A stretch of 64,000 nt of DNA from Hemibagrus wyckioides. Its lineage: Eukaryota; Chordata; Actinopteri; Siluriformes; Bagridae. Position numbers and translations under genes: made by a program. The notes beneath the pieces were generated by a model. That model saw only the letters and a program-made list of their open reading frames with translations. It searched no databases and had not been told where the DNA came from. The DNA lies in assembly GCF_019097595.1 (NCBI RefSeq), contig NC_080718.1:12866657-12930656 (forward strand). Reading direction: 5' to 3'. Positions 48,853 through 62,660 of the stretch are shown in pieces; within the stretch, counting starts at the first letter, position 1, and the number at the start of each line of letters is the position of its first letter.

Positions 48853-49959
48853 CATATCCAAATATAAGTATTTAATGATAGACAGACAGGTAGACAGATA
48901 GATAGACAGATAACTAGACACACTTGGCATTGGTCTTTAAAATGTCTTACAGCAGAATCGCCATCACCATATAAGACAGCTGTGATTAAGTGATCTTCCT
49001 CTGATTAAACCCAATAAGCTGTTGAGGGATAGCAGGTGGATTGGATTTTAATTTAATCTTTAATCCACAGTAGACACTCATTTTATAGCAGTGCCAAAAG
49101 CTTGTGTGAAATCCATGTCATGATCTACCTATAGTTGCTAAAACTACACGCATTCACAGCAGGGCTATAAAGGCAGGTTTTGGCTTGTTACCAGAGCAAC
49201 CACTCAGTCTCCGCTTCCAAACATAGCAACAGCTCTGATGCACTCTGACGCTAAACTTGTCAATGCATGTTTCCTGGGGGGGGTTTGCACAATGCAACCC
49301 GAGGTGCTGAAACTTCAGAAAACAGAACTTCTTACCATTCTCACATTCGGTCTAAATAGAACCAAGCAATTATATGTATCTTATATGTATCTGGTTTTAT
49401 ATGTATCTGTAAATCACCTTAAACTGCTTAAAGCCAGAGATTATCAGATTGTCAAGTCAGCCTACTAAATTCTTTCACACTGATGCTGTCAATGAGCTTT
49501 TATAATCTCATACTCCACACACAGAGCACAAACTCTGACAGCTAAGCAACAACTACTTTAGAAGCTAAAATCAACTAGTTTGCTATGCGAAAAATAAGAT
49601 TTCATTATGGTGTGGGAAGAAACAGAGCTGCACGTTTGTCTGCTTTCATCTGGTGAAACAAGCAAACACGGATATTCATCATTCTAAGTGAGAGGAAACC
49701 ACAGCTCCCTGATGAAATGTATAGTCACAGGAGGAACATGTGAAACCCCGAACAGACAACAAAAAACCCAGACCGTGAAGCCAGACAGTAATGCTACCCT
49801 TATCTGATCACTGAGTTTTAATCACCAATCTCTGCATTAAAGCCAGACTACACCAATGTAAATGTCTTCCTCCTGATGGTCCTTAAATGCAGTTGAAATC
49901 CACTGCAATAACCGACATATCACATTACTAGACTTTTCTACAATACATACACACTCTTC

Positions 49960-50135
49960 AGACTATTTAGAGATGCCAGACTACAATGCATGCCTTCGGA
50001 CTGGGACAGGAAACCGAAATACCCAGAGGAAACCCCAGACGGACATGCATTTAAGTGAACTCAGCCCACAGAGTGGAGACAGCAATCAAATCACTGGAGG
50101 TGATGGCAGACGTGCTAACCACTAAACCATCCTGC
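49960..50135 (-). mobile_element. tRNA-derived SINE fragment, minus orientation
   Basis: In reverse complement it starts GGATGGTTTAGTGGTTAGCA, the same head as 39252-39525, and in plus orientation reads GGACTGGGACAGGAAACCGA and CAGAGGAAACCCCAGACGG. Diverged and truncated. Confidence 0.65.
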
Positions 50136-51704
50136 ATCGCAAAACACATAACATGCATCATGACACACGCTCACTTTAATAGGAACATCTTTAACACCTC
50201 CTCATTAACAGTTAAATAGTTAGCAGCAGTTGCAGTATAGTGCATAAAAGTCACAAAAGCAGCTAAACAATACTATGAATGTTTTTCCGAGCTTTTTGGC
50301 GAGCCTGATCCGAATGTATCCACAGGTTTCTGTTCTTGACTGACAGGAGCAGAAGCCAGCGAGGTCTTCTGTTTGGTGATGATGCTGACTCCCGAGTCGT
50401 AAAGCGTGGTTATTCATACAAGCTATCCAAGACCTTCCTGTCAGTCTCGGCATTCTCCTCTGCCCACTGTCGTCAACAAGGCATTTCCCAGGAGGAATAC
50501 TCTCAGCATTAGCCTGTGTGGCACCAATGCTCAAAGTCACTTAGATTACAGTTTTGCATATTTTGACGTTTGATGTGAACATTAAGTGAAACTCTTAGCC
50601 AGGATTTGCATGATTGTATGTGCTGCTGCAACATGATTAACTGACTGGAGCAGTGCCCAGGGAGGGAGTGTATGCAGGTTTGTTAGCACTATCTACAGTA
50701 TATAACCACAATGTCACATTTCTAATCTAATAATGTTCTTCCAGTGTTTATAATAATGATTTAAAAAGCTGTACACGCATCACAATGCCAGTAATATCTC
50801 AGAAAAATATGACAAGATATCACAATCCTGACATCATATCATATAGCGTAGACGGTGTACAAATTCACTCCATTATCACATCTTCCAGACTTCCTGTTAA
50901 CAAGTGCACCCTCGCATCTCAGCCTCACGACCACAGAATCACAAAGCAGTGAGCTGTAATTAATGTGGTTAGCTTACTGTGAGCTTCTGCGTAAGAATGA
51001 AACGCTGTCTGGTGCATCAAAACATGTTTTGTCATTTTAACCTTAAGTTACCCTTTGCAAATTATTTTGCATGACGCTGAAATGGTTTTATGTAAAACAG
51101 ACATCGCAGTAGGCACCAGGTGAATTATAATTCGCTCATGCACTTCCAAACTATTGTTCTTTTCTTCATTCAGGAAAAAAAAAGGCTGCTGCAGAGTTCA
51201 GGAAGACACCAAGAAAGAAACCTGTGTATCAGATGACACACAGACAGACGTAGGTATATGCAATCAAATGGCAATTTAGAGGAGAAGAAACACATACGGA
51301 TGTTTATGTAAAGCCTGTCTGACTGTCTCGCATTCATCACCTGATCTTTATTTTATTTCAGTGTTTCAGCTCCGTCTCTAAGAGCTGGCAATTATGTTCC
51401 CTCTGTCCATAACACCATGCGACGGTGCCGTCGTTAAAAGGTGTCGTTTCTATTAAAAGCGGTCTCGTTTCGTAATTGTTCTGCTACCGTGTGCTGTCAC
51501 ACTCCTCAGAGGTGGCTCTGTGAGATTTAAATGTTCCACTCTATTCAAAATATACAAAAATGAATGACGTTGAATGATGCACAGCCAAAAGACACTGCCT
51601 AAACAAGGTTTCGGTTCAGGTCAGGTAAAAAAACAAAAAACACTATAACTGTTATCTACTGATTAGTTAAGATAAGTAAGCAGACATCGGGACAAAAAGA
51701 AAAA

Positions 51705-51736
<32 letters not shown>

Positions 51737-53288
51737 AAAAAAGGCTGAACAGATACCCATGCCAGCTTCCTGTAGGGAATTTCCTTTCCTGATGGGTGAG
51801 ACACACTTCAGGGAAATGATGAAACCTGCTGAAAGAGAATGATAAGTCATTTCGACTCGAGCCCCATTAAAGAACGTGTTGTTTCGCATCTCACAGTGGG
51901 CAGACTGATGATCATGAATGTTCCAAACAGGTTAAATCAAGTCTTCAACCCTGAGTCAACATTCCACCGCCTTGTTGAAATGCAGTGCCTTCCTTGCCTG
52001 GAGAAATTAGCAGAGGTTATCTCAGCATTTAAATGGGTTAATGTAGTACACCAGCTGTACTTTCCGGTTTTCTAAAAACACTCAAGAACATGTTTCGCAG
52101 GAAATCGCAGCATTTTACAGGTGCAGAAAATCCCAGTTCACAAATCCTGTCTTGTCCCTAACAGGGCTGAAACACAAAGACTGTTTCAATAAAGAAATCT
52201 GTGTGAAGAAGTCTGTGTCGGTCTCGGTCTCGTTTAAACAGCAGACTCCAAATATGTAATTACATACAGCGTATAAAACAACTTTAAAGGTTTTATGGAG
52301 AGCTTTATATTAACTTCATATATTAATTTAATTTCATGTAGATCATTTTGTTGACACCAGAAAACCTATGCCTGTTTACAGTCTGGTTGTCATGGTAACC
52401 TGTTTGTCGTTGATCATACTGGTTTCTTATTTTTCCCCTGCCCTGCCTTTCTAGGGCTCTGCAGGATGCTAGATGATTGTGTCAGGGATTAGTACCGCTT
52501 ACGCCTCAGACATTGTCCAAACCTGATTACGTTGCTGTCCTGCCTTACTGCAGCTAGCACCCTTTATACAAAAAAAAGAAAGAAAAGTATACATGGTTGT
52601 AATATCTAGCATTATATCGCAGTCTCGGCACATCTAGGTCTCTTAAATATGAAGTGAAAATACATACAGCCGATCTACTGTATAAATCACGTGTCAGTTT
52701 GCCTATAGGTGGCCTAAACTGAAATAAAAAAAAAAAAAAAGCTATTAACGGAGAGAAAGAAAAATGATTAACGTCCACCATTTCAGGCAGAAACAGCAGC
52801 ATATAAATGACTTCATCTCCTCCAGAACCCCTGTGGCATATCATCTCTGTCTACAAAATTAAAAAGAAATGACAACCATTAGCTACACTGCTTATTTCTA
52901 TTGACAAGTGCAGACAGTAAGAGTGCGAGGTCAGCCTCAGCTGCAATCTGGTGTCGCTCAGTATTCTGCATTCCAAAAAGTGCATAGGAAAAAAAACAAA
53001 AAACAAACCAAAACAACCTCAGCAAAACCTCAGCTGCAACAGTGAAAACAAGCATATGACTTAGACCACAAGAGGAAGGGAGTGGCTAACTATTGGTAGA
53101 AAGATACTTATTGTGTTCAGGCTCTTCGTTTGTGTTTTTCAAAGTTGCCTGGCAAGTGGAAAAAAAAAACCCACTCCTTACCGAGTGTCACAAAAACCCA
53201 CGTAACATCTCATGGTGTGGTGGTGCAATACACCTCGATGGTGTAACTAAATCCAGGGCACAGGCAGCCTTGTGAATAGCTGACCGCC

Positions 53289-53790
53289 GATCATTATGAC
53301 CACCTGCCTAACATTGTACTGGTCTGCGTTTTGCTGCCAAAACAGCCCTGACCCATCATGCACTGTGTATTCTGACACCTTTCTATCAGAACCAGCATTA
53401 ACTTCTACAGAAATTTGATCAACAGTAGCTCGTCTGTTGTTCGGATCACACGGGCCAGCCTTCGCTCCCCACATGAATCAGTGAGCCTTGGCCACCCATG
53501 ACCCTGTCGCTGGTTCACCGTTGTTCCTTCCTTGGCCCACTTTTGATAGATACTGACCACTGCAGACCCGGAACACCCCACAAGAGCTGCAGTTCTGGAG
53601 ATGCTCTGATCCAGTCGTCTAGCCATCACAACTTGGCCCTTGTCAAACTTGCTCAAATCCTTACGCTTGCCCATTTTTCCTCCTTTGCCGCCTACCATAT
53701 CCCACCCACTAACAGGTGCCATGATGAGGAGATAATCAGTCTTATTTACTTCACCTGTCAGTGCTCATAATGTTATGCCTGATCGGTGTA
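53289..53790 (-). mobile_element. Deleted Tc1-like element, family 1, with transposase N-terminus
   Basis: The left terminus is eroded to ATCATTATGACCACCTGCCT; the right terminus ATAATGTTATGCCTGATCGG is intact. The minus strand encodes the transposase DNA-binding head ([20 protein letters not shown], then [12 protein letters not shown] and [10 protein letters not shown]) over about 90 codons, then breaks. Non-functional. Confidence 0.85.
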
Positions 53791-53857
53791 TATGCACCTT
53801 CCCCAAATATTTGCATACAATATCTGTGTGTGTTGCAGCATTACATTTTCCCTTCTC

Positions 53858-54180
53858 AGAAACTAAGAGGCCCAAACACGTACCACATGACATGCCCCTG
53901 TGCACAAAACAAAGTCCGGTCCATTAAGACAGTTCGCCATGGCTGGTTTGCCAGAACTAGGTCCTGCACAGAGCCCTGACCTCAACCTCACTGAACATCT
54001 TTGCGATAAACTAGAACTTCTCCTGCACACCAGGCCTCTTTACCAATGTCGACATCAATGCCTGACCTCACTATTGCTCTAATTACCAAATTCCCACAGT
54101 TCTATGGTTTCTAATTGAAAGCCAATGTGAGGAAATTGAAACTCATTACAACAGCAAAGGGTGGATTTCATCTGGAATGG
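53858..54180 (+). mobile_element. Tc1-like transposase remnant, family 2 type
   Basis: Codons readable as PCAQNKVRSIKT and then PDLNLTEHLCDKLELLLHTRP-type text match the end of a Tc1 catalytic domain (the PDLNPIEHLW block). Broken by stops, and adjoins the family 1 copy at 53289-53790. Confidence 0.65.
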
Positions 54181-57100
54181 GATGTTTAACAAGCTCACAG
54201 AGATGTGATGGTCAGGAGCTCACCAACTTTCAAAAAATTAAGTTGCAAGCCAGACTTTTTTTTCTTAATAATACTGGCACTTGGTCAAGGTCTGAAACTC
54301 GGTGTGCTAGATTAGAAATTTTGTTAAGAGGACAACGATTACATACTCATTCAGTTCCATTGCAAATGAATGTGTTTATCTAGCTAACTATCTCCTCATT
54401 ACATTAGTGGCCACATTTTCCAGGAAACCAAAAACAGATAACTCAATAACTCTTTCCTTAACGTAATCAAAATCAGATGCTAATTAACCAGTATCTAATC
54501 CAGTCTATGTGAGCACAGTGGGCAGGCTTCAACACAGTGTAGAGTGGCTACTTCTCGACATGCAGCACTCTGGTGCTCTGTGTACAAGAGATGCACTTGA
54601 ACCGAAAACAAAGCCGCATGACTCGGCCAGTGCCTGAAGACTCGCTGTCCTCAGCTTCACTCAGCCTTTCAACACGTTCTCTGTCTCATGCTGACAAATG
54701 CACATGTCTCGACACACAACAGTGACTACATTAATACTGACAAACTCCTAGTGTAAAATACATTTCAGAAAGAAATAGCACTATTTCTGGTTCTGCTATA
54801 TTACTGGCAGACACTCAGCGATATTTTTTATTTTTTTTAAATATCTCCCAGTCTGGTTTCAATTGGTACTGTCAAGCACAGTGAGGCAATTTAGCCCAGT
54901 GAGAGCGACAATCATCATTACTGTCTCTCAACAATGACAGACACATAGACAGATGCCGACCTCAGAATAGAGAGGACGAGGCACAATGCTTTTCTTAAAC
55001 GACAGCACGACGTGCAATTCTGGAGATTTTTTATAATGTACAGTAATTTGTGTATTGTGAGATATTACCAAGATATTTCTTTTTTTTACTCATAAATAAC
55101 AAATGACACAAAATGTATGATGATGACTGACCAGAAGGTGACAAATGTCAACATAAATAAATAAACAAACACACAGAGGAGACATTACTGCTGTATTCAC
55201 AAGCCTCATAGTGCAGCATAATGACTTTTAATAATCCACTTCTATCAAGATGATGTATTACTAATCATTTTGCAAAATGCAGCTCTCAGCATTACATGTG
55301 TCATACAAAATTAGAGGAACAACTGCATTAAAAAAAGAAGGGGAAAAAACCTCATTAAAGCATCCGAGCAAACAAACACGTTAACATTTCCCCTAAATAA
55401 AAGATGAGCAGCTTTTTCATCCATTACAGCACGTTTTCTCCTCTTTTAATGGTCCCAAATTGAATTTGCTGCCATTCCTCTCTCACCCCTGAGATAACCT
55501 CTTACACAGCACTCTAGCCAGTACGGAGAAAGTCACGTTTTGCTTCCTGAAATAAATACTTCTCTAAAATGATGAGCCAGCACCTTTCGGCCTATTTCTT
55601 ATATTTCACCAACATACCACATCAGTCTCTTCCTAGCCACAGATGCTGACAAACCGAAGCTGTGACATGACTACAGGAGAACCAGATGAACACAAAGGAG
55701 ATGCGAAACTCTGACTCAAAGAGATGATGCTCGGTCACTGACACGGCGAACGGGAGCGAAGGTCTCGTCTAAACATGACTTCAGCTTATTAATCACATCG
55801 CGTGTGCTCTACAGTAGGGCTGAAATCTAGGACTACACAATTCCTGCTGAAATACAATCATACCAGCATTATTTTTTCATGTGGGTCATGTGGAACCATA
55901 TGTATTAGGCTAGGTGATAGGGCACAGACATGTAGAGTACAAGAATAGGTGGACCTTAGTATAATATAACTAGTCCACATTTCCTTAATTCGGTAAATAA
56001 TTTATTTTCGCAATATTACATTACACAGTTGGTTCGAGTCATTTACCTGATCATACCGTGAGGGGGTGGGGCAGGGGACAGGACGGGGTTGTTTTATCTT
56101 TAATTACACAATTCTATAATTTGGTTTAACAGCCAAATAATCCTTATTTAATAATTCACCGTAACAGTCTGTATTCTTGAACCTGGAAACAGTCCACATA
56201 TATTTTTTCCTCGATCTGAAAATATTGTTGTAATTAATAACTGCAATTTATTAAGGGAGAAGCTTAAGAACTTGATTACAACACCGCTTTTTAGACAAGT
56301 TTCTACATGTTTCCAGAAAAGTGACACAATACAGAAATATAACAGTGTAAATCCCCACAATGTAAAAAGAAAAACCCTTTTGATTAAATGTACAGAAAAC
56401 AGGTCCTGATCCTTGTACAATTTGTCCTAAATTAGCCTTATGACAGATAATATATAATTATGTATGCCTGTAATTCTTGATATCTGTAGTGCTAACACTA
56501 ACAATAATAACGTGATGGACTTTTGATTTGATTATTGAGGTGAAGGTTCTACTGAGACATGACTCACTGCAACAGACTTTGTTCTTTTCGTATCAAAGCC
56601 TCGTGCTTCACTTCTCCAGTAGCGAAAGGTCATTTTGTTTTCATTAGAGGCGCTGAAACGCTGACACTGACTCGGATTTCTGACTTGGGCTTCTTTGCCA
56701 TTCTTGTGACTTCGCCTGTAGAGACGCAAAGCACATACTCGGACAGACTCGTCTTTGTTCTTTACTTTAATCTTGGACTTCAGCCATAGTGCTTATTCTT
56801 CTGTTTGGTTGCGTGTGGCTCACAAAAAGCCAACTTAGAAAGCAGCCTAATTTTTACACAATAGAAGTTACCAGAACACCACAAAAATATATAAACCTGC
56901 CCTTACCTGCATGACTCAATGTACAAACTGGTCATTAGAAGGAGTGTCTGAGATGAACACACGCACATAGCAACACCGTTAATAACACGGCATTTGACAC
57001 ATGTAAGAAGGTGCAAGCGTAAAAAGTCGTTCTATTTATGAAGTAACGATTTTTCCTGTACAACTGACTTTCATACATCTTTTATAGCTCCTGTTCTGGT

Positions 57101-57188
57101 CTCTGATCCTGTAGAGGCTTTAAGCTTATTCCTATAATAAAAAGGTGACAAAAGCAATAAAATAAAATCTGTAAATAAACAAGTCCAT

Positions 57189-57649
57189 ATACACTAATCA
57201 GGCATAACATTATGACCACCTGCCTAATATTGTGTTGGTCCCCCTTTCGCTGCCAAAACAGCCCTGATCTGATCCCACAGATGTTCGACTGGATTGAGAT
57301 CTGGGGAATTTGGAGGCCAAGTCAACGCCTCAAACTCGTTGTGCTCATCAAACCATTCCTGAACCACTGTTCTTTCTTGGACCACTTCTGACAGATACTG
57401 ACCACTGCAGACCAGGAACACCCCACAAGAGCTGCGGTTTTGGAGATGCTCTGATACAGTCATCTAGCCATCACAATTTGGCCCTTCATCAAACTCACTC
57501 GAATCCTTACGCTTGCCCGTTTTTCCTGCTTCTAACACATCAACATTGAGAACAAAATGTTCACTTGCTGCCTAATATATCCCACCCACTAACAGGTGCC
57601 ATGATGAGGAGATAATCAGTGCTCATAATGTTATGTCTGATCGGTGTAT
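57189..57649 (-). mobile_element. Deleted Tc1-like element, family 1
   Basis: Both termini present (AATCAGGCATAACATTATGA and CATAATGTTATGTCTGATCG). The minus strand keeps a C-terminal transposase piece (WPPNSPDLNPVEHLWDQIR) next to N-terminal blocks, so the centre is deleted at a different place from its siblings. Confidence 0.85.
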
Positions 57650-60225
57650 AATGAATAATATTAGCAATAAACAAAACTTCTCTGATGTGTTAACAGTAAG
57701 CTTTGGTTTCTAAGTAACATACAAACAGACAACATTGAAATTATTGACAGAATAACGGCTTAAGCATACCACTTTTATTTGCTTGGTTTAAAAGAATACA
57801 GAATTTACAACAGCGTTGAATGTGACTCAGCTCAAATTTTTAGAACTAAACCCAAATCTTTTAAGGTATCGAGGTCAAATTGCAGTGTTACCAATCTTAA
57901 TTGTTGCTTAAAAGTTGCTTGTGTTGGATAAAAACGAAAACATGAGCAACTAAAATCAGACATTTTTTCCCCGTTTATGCTAAACTACATGAGAGGTAAA
58001 TGGATAATCCATAAAAAGCACTTATTCTGTTATAATCTTTCCAAAACACGCCCTTGACAGCCCCTGCTTTATGGCTTGGCCCTGGCATGCTGTAAAAAGG
58101 GAAAAAAGGGGGGGGGGAGTGGAAAACTACAATTTGGTGATCTAAGGATAAGTTTGGCAAATGCTATCCTATAGTGTTACTCTACATTCGCTGAAATGAC
58201 TACCACATTAACGCTTCAAAAATCAAAATAAATAAATAAATAAAATTCCTAAGACCTTAATAACAATAATCATAACAGTTAACTTAATGCTCTTTGTACT
58301 CACCAGACGTTTCCTTCAGTCCTAATCACAGACACAGTAATTTAGTAAAAGGCAGCACGGTTTCAAGTCTGACTCATGACTCACAAGTAGTTCTGATGTG
58401 GAGCGATTACATCTCGAGCGTCACCTCAAGGACTGATGTCTTACAGTTCTCCGAATATCAAATGACTGGTGCTAAAGAGGGAAAAATAAAGTTGCTGTTT
58501 CCTCATTCTCCAATCAAGCAGAAAACTTCAGGCTTTTTGCCAAAGCTAGAGTCATTATTCTCCTGGCAAGAGAAGGTCTCTGCCTCTGCCGCTACACCAT
58601 TTTGATGCTCTTACAGCATGAGTGACCTACTATCCGTTGGAATACAGCGACACAGCACTTCAGTATACTGGGCAGACATGGCTGCGAAGGATAAAGAGCA
58701 CAAACGCTGTGGTTTTAAGAGCACTTCGAGAGAAAATGGGACATTCCGACTTCTCTGTCTGTAACCTTACGCAATTTGAAACAGTTTAATATAAGGAGTA
58801 TGACAATATCCTTTCAGGAGCGGTGAGCCAAAATAAATTAGATTATACTAAAACAAAAATGGGGCTGTATTCTGACCAGAGGTCAATTTGATCATAATAA
58901 GCAATAGTAATAGGACCACTTGTGCTTTTCAGTAGGTCACTAAGGAAGATGTTTACATTTATTCATCTGGCTGATACTTTTTATAGAAGGAAATCTACAA
59001 GTGCGGCACAATAAATCTGAAAGATAATGGCTTTCTAACAGACCAGTGATCTGAACATAACTTTCAAGTCACTAACACCGACCCATAACAGGAAGACATT
59101 TTACATTCCAGTATACAAGCTAAAGGCATATACCATGTAAAAACATGTTGAAACTACAGTATAGGGAGCTGAGACAGAAGCAGTTCAACACAAAGCACAA
59201 ACAACCGTCCGTTTACCGTCAGCAAAAACACAGCAGGACCCTTGTTCGCCAAATGTTAAGATTGAAAAGACACATTTCCTATTGCTATGCAATGCTGATG
59301 CATCTTTCTGCACTCAGTATATCTGCAATTGCTCTTTCTACTTTCTTCACCGTCCTACCCATCCACAGAAAGCTGACTCCTTCCCTTAGCTCTACCTTAT
59401 AAGGTTTCTTCCATTCTCTCACCAAAGATCCACCCAAAGGATTTTACTAGAGATGCACTAATCCCATTTATTCCACATTTTTATTTCTATTGACTGATAG
59501 CTGAAACTGATCTGATATCAAATCACATCAGGGGGGTTGTCCATCGAGTCATGGATTAATGTGAATGTGAATCATGTCCAGATATGGTTTGGGGATTTCT
59601 ATATTAAAATGACTTTCCTCCCCAAATAAACAAACACACACATCATCTTCCACGTGCAAGTTCCAAGGGCAAATTCAACCTGAAGCACACTAAACATGTT
59701 GATGTTAAAACATCTGTGGGGCGTTTGGAAATTTGGATGCTAATTTGTTTCCCACGAGAACAACAAAAGCAGCCTTGCTGATGTCAGAAGGGGACAACGG
59801 TGAGAAAATGCAATGCAATGCAATGAAATGCAATACTAGGAGTTACAGCAGAGGCTCTGCTCAGCTGGCAAATGAGCCACAAAAAAAACCCCATCTTGTT
59901 AGTTTGAACAGAGCGCCCAGGTGAGAGAGCTGAAAAGACTAAAGAGTAGAGACTGACTCTTTAAGTAGAGATTATGAAAGGGCACTGGCACTTCTATTGT
60001 GCATGTAGCGAGCCATAAATAAATAAATACAAGTACACCAGAATGTCATTAAAAAAAACATCTGTATTTCATTGGACAAGATTAAAACAATTTTTTTTTA
60101 ACATGCAGCTCATCACTTCTTTATCATGCTTGTAGCCATAAAGTATTTATTATTATTAAAGAACTACTCACCTTAGCTTCAGAGATATGGTCCGAGTTAG
60201 TCCTAGCTTCAGAAGCTACAAACTG

Positions 60226-60262
<37 letters not shown>

Positions 60263-60419
60263 TATCCTCAGACAACAGATTACTGCCAAAGGATGTGGAG
60301 CAGCTAACAGTAGCCTGCTATCTTTAGTGCACTAGCGCTGGTTAGCTTCCTGTGCAATGTGAGCACCATGAAGCTCCATAGGCTTTAAATGTACAACATT
60401 ATGGCCAGACTTCAGCCAG

Positions 60420-60480
60420 GAACCATCCGCCCTGAGAGGTCTTCATCTCACGGAGAAGCACCTGAATAACCTGTGGATAA
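60420..60480 (-). other. rnf144a: Possible extra non-coding RNF144A exon
   Basis: The minus strand has a good acceptor (TTATCCACAG ending near 60471) followed by GC-richer text, but no convincing donor downstream. Weak candidate. Confidence 0.15.
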
Positions 60481-60831
60481 GAAACGATGAAAAAACAAAC
60501 AAACAAACAAACAATTATTCACTCGCATGAAAACGTATAAAGATATTATTGGCTACCTAGCTGTCGACGTTAAAAAGCCGTATTGTATTGTCAGCTATAT
60601 AATAAAATATAATATAATGTGAGACAGCACGCCGAGCTCCTGTGAAGTAAAACAAACCCAGGCGCTAGCCGGAGACGGGAAAACCCACCTCGCTAACCTG
60701 CCTGTGTTTGTGAGACGGAAATTCCGTCTTTAGAGATTAAAATATGAACCCAGCATGCATGTTAAAGCTTCAGTATTTCTATCCACGCAATGTCAGGTCG
60801 AAGTCAAGCTCAGCGGGCTTGTTTTGCTTAC

Positions 60832-60960
60832 CGCAGGTCTCCACGCAGTTTGGGAGAATCAGCTGATGAGACCGATGTGTTATGAAGACGCCATTTGTCT
60901 GACCGCTTCCTAGTTAGCGCTTCAGGGGAAAATAATGAGTGCCAATACATCTCCTAACGC
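60832..60960 (-). promoter_or_regulatory. rnf144a: Probable RNF144A non-coding first exon and CpG promoter
   Basis: The minus strand has CTGCG|GTAAGC at 60832/60831, a strong donor, in the most CpG-rich DNA of the right half (about 60620-60975). The leader would contain AGCTGATTCTCCCAAACTGC. The start is set by the five-base leader before the ATG exon, which needs an upstream exon. The TSS is inferred at about 60920-60960. Transcription in the other direction from the same island cannot be excluded, but no plus-strand coding exon follows. Confidence 0.5.
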
Positions 60961-61325
60961 ACTGCACACGAGCGCCTCCTGCCGGATTAAACGCAACATT
61001 TCTCCTACAGTTGTTTTATTTACAAGAATCCAAACTCTTCCAGTGGGCTTGTCTTGTCTGCTTGGGTTAACTTACACCTTAAAACAATCGCAAGTTGGAT
61101 AAATGAGTGACTCTCAGGTGTGAATGAATATGTTCATGGAGAATTATTATTGTGAATTTCCCTTTGGGATGAATAAAGTATCTATTTATCTATCTTATTG
61201 CCACTGATGAACTATCACAGCCAAGTTGTTTTAAGAATATATCACAAGAATCGGGCAATTAGATCTCAATGATTTATTGATCAGTTTATTGACCTGGGGG
61301 GGCAGCAGTTTGGTCTACCAATTTA

Positions 61326-61692
61326 TACACCGATCAGGCATAACATTATGAGCAGTGAGAGGTGTAGTGAACAACACTGATTATCTCGTCATCATGGCCC
61401 CTGTTAGTGGGTGGGACATATTAGGCAGCAAGTGAACATTTGGTCCTCAAAGTTGATGTGTTAGAAGCAGGAAAAATAGGCAAGGGTAAGGATTTGAGCA
61501 AGGTTGATGAAGGGCGCTAGACCACTGGATTAGAGCATCTCCAAAACTGCAGCTCTTGTGGGGTGTTCCCAATCTGCAGTGGTCAGTATCTATCAAAAGA
61601 TATTGGTGAACCGGTGACAGGGTCATCTGTGGCCACAGCTCATCGATGCACATGGGGAGTGAAGGCTGGCCCGTGTGATCCGATCCAATCAG
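61326..61692 (+). mobile_element. Truncated Tc1-like element, family 1, plus orientation
   Basis: Starts ACACCGATCAGGCATAACAT and runs in the opposite direction to the 47, 53 and 57 kb copies, ending at GTGTGATCCGATCCAATCAG without the second terminus. Confidence 0.8.
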
Positions 61693-61830
61693 TTTTAAAC
61701 AAATGACAAGCAAGGATCTAAGCAGATTTACTTTAACAGTGGTGCTCTACAGATTCAGGAAAAACAGTTCAAATTCAAACAATATTTTAGTATTTAGTAA
61801 CTAATGCTTTGGGGTGCAATAGGCAATTGC

Positions 61831-62006
61831 AGTTTTTGTGCACTAATCTTGCACTATTTGTGCACTAATCTTGCAGTTTTTGTGCACTAATCTTGCAGTT
61901 TTTGTGCACTAATCTTGCAGTATTTGTGCACTAATCTTGCAGTATTTGTGCACTAATCTTGCAGTTTTTGTGCACTAATCTTGCAGTATTTGTGCACTAG
62001 TCTGCC
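61831..62006. repeat. 22-bp tandem repeat, 8 copies
   Basis: Eight head-to-tail units of exactly 22 bp (AGTTTTTGTGCACTAATCTT + GC), with two alternating variants at position 4 (T or A). The last unit is diverged and runs into a SINE head. Confidence 0.95.
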
Positions 62007-62185
62007 GTGGTTAAGGTGTTGGACTACTGATTGGAAGGTTGTGAGTTTAAAATCCCAAGATGTACTAAGCTGCCATGGCTGGGCCCATGAGCAAAGCCCT
62101 TAAGTTGTATAAATTATCAGGGTTGCTCAAAGTTGCTCTGGATCATGGTGTCTGCCCAATGCCATAAATGTAAACTATATAATGC
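62007..62185 (+). mobile_element. tRNA-derived SINE
   Basis: The head GTGGTTAAGGTGTTGGACTA with an A-box-like motif and a degraded B-box (GTGAGTTTAAAATCCC), followed by GGGCCCATGAGCAAAGCCCT and CTGGATCATGGTGTCTGCCC, the body of a common fish SINE. No clear target duplication; the left side touches the 22-bp array. Confidence 0.7.
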
Positions 62186-62439
62186 CATACTGAGGAAATG
62201 AAATACTAAATCAACTTAAAATTGACCAACTGTCTTGTTTTAGATTATAGCCTATACAAACCCACTGACAACAGAGATGACAACAGGCATTATGATGATT
62301 TTTTTATTTTTTATTTAAAACACCCACCCTCCTCCACAAAACGGCATAACAGTGTTCTGACACAGTGCTCGTACTGTGCATATGTATGTATGATGTTTCT
62401 TCAAGAAAATCCTACTATTTCTAACATTATATTTTTTTA

Positions 62440-62660
62440 ATCTATATTTAATCTATATAATATATATATTATATGATATTTAATATATTTGTATATTATT
62501 GTTATATTTTTATCACCTAACTTTTATTAGATTATAAGATTTATTAGATGATTAAATTATTAGATTTAAATTCTCGAGTTGGAAATAAATAACAAAGTTT
62601 ATTTTTAAAATTTAATAAAAATTCAATCAGTTATATGACTTAGAACAATATTGTAATAAT
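62440..62660. other. Very AT-rich stretch
   Basis: TA-rich text (TATATATTATATGATATTTA and similar) without a gene or a clean repeat unit. Nothing else is seen between the SINE and the next mobile element apart from a T-run near 62791-62808. Confidence 0.5.

Larger units (their letters stand above)
43712..60831 (-). other. rnf144a: RNF144A 5' intron (17.1 kb)
   Basis: From the acceptor just before the start-codon exon (43711) to the donor of the probable non-coding first exon (60832). No other gene is seen. It holds six mobile elements listed separately, a (GA)n at 44645-44677, a (TAGA)n at 48808-48851, an A-rich tract at 51697-51742, (AAAT) runs near 58226-58245 and CT/GT at 60224-60262. The stretches 45.3-46.8, 47.6-49.9, 50.2-53.2, 54.2-57.1 and 57.7-60.2 kb hold nothing I can name. 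Confidence 0.55.

Noticed and set aside
61831..62006. CRISPR-like direct repeats
   Set aside because: Units are contiguous with no spacers, and the genome is vertebrate.
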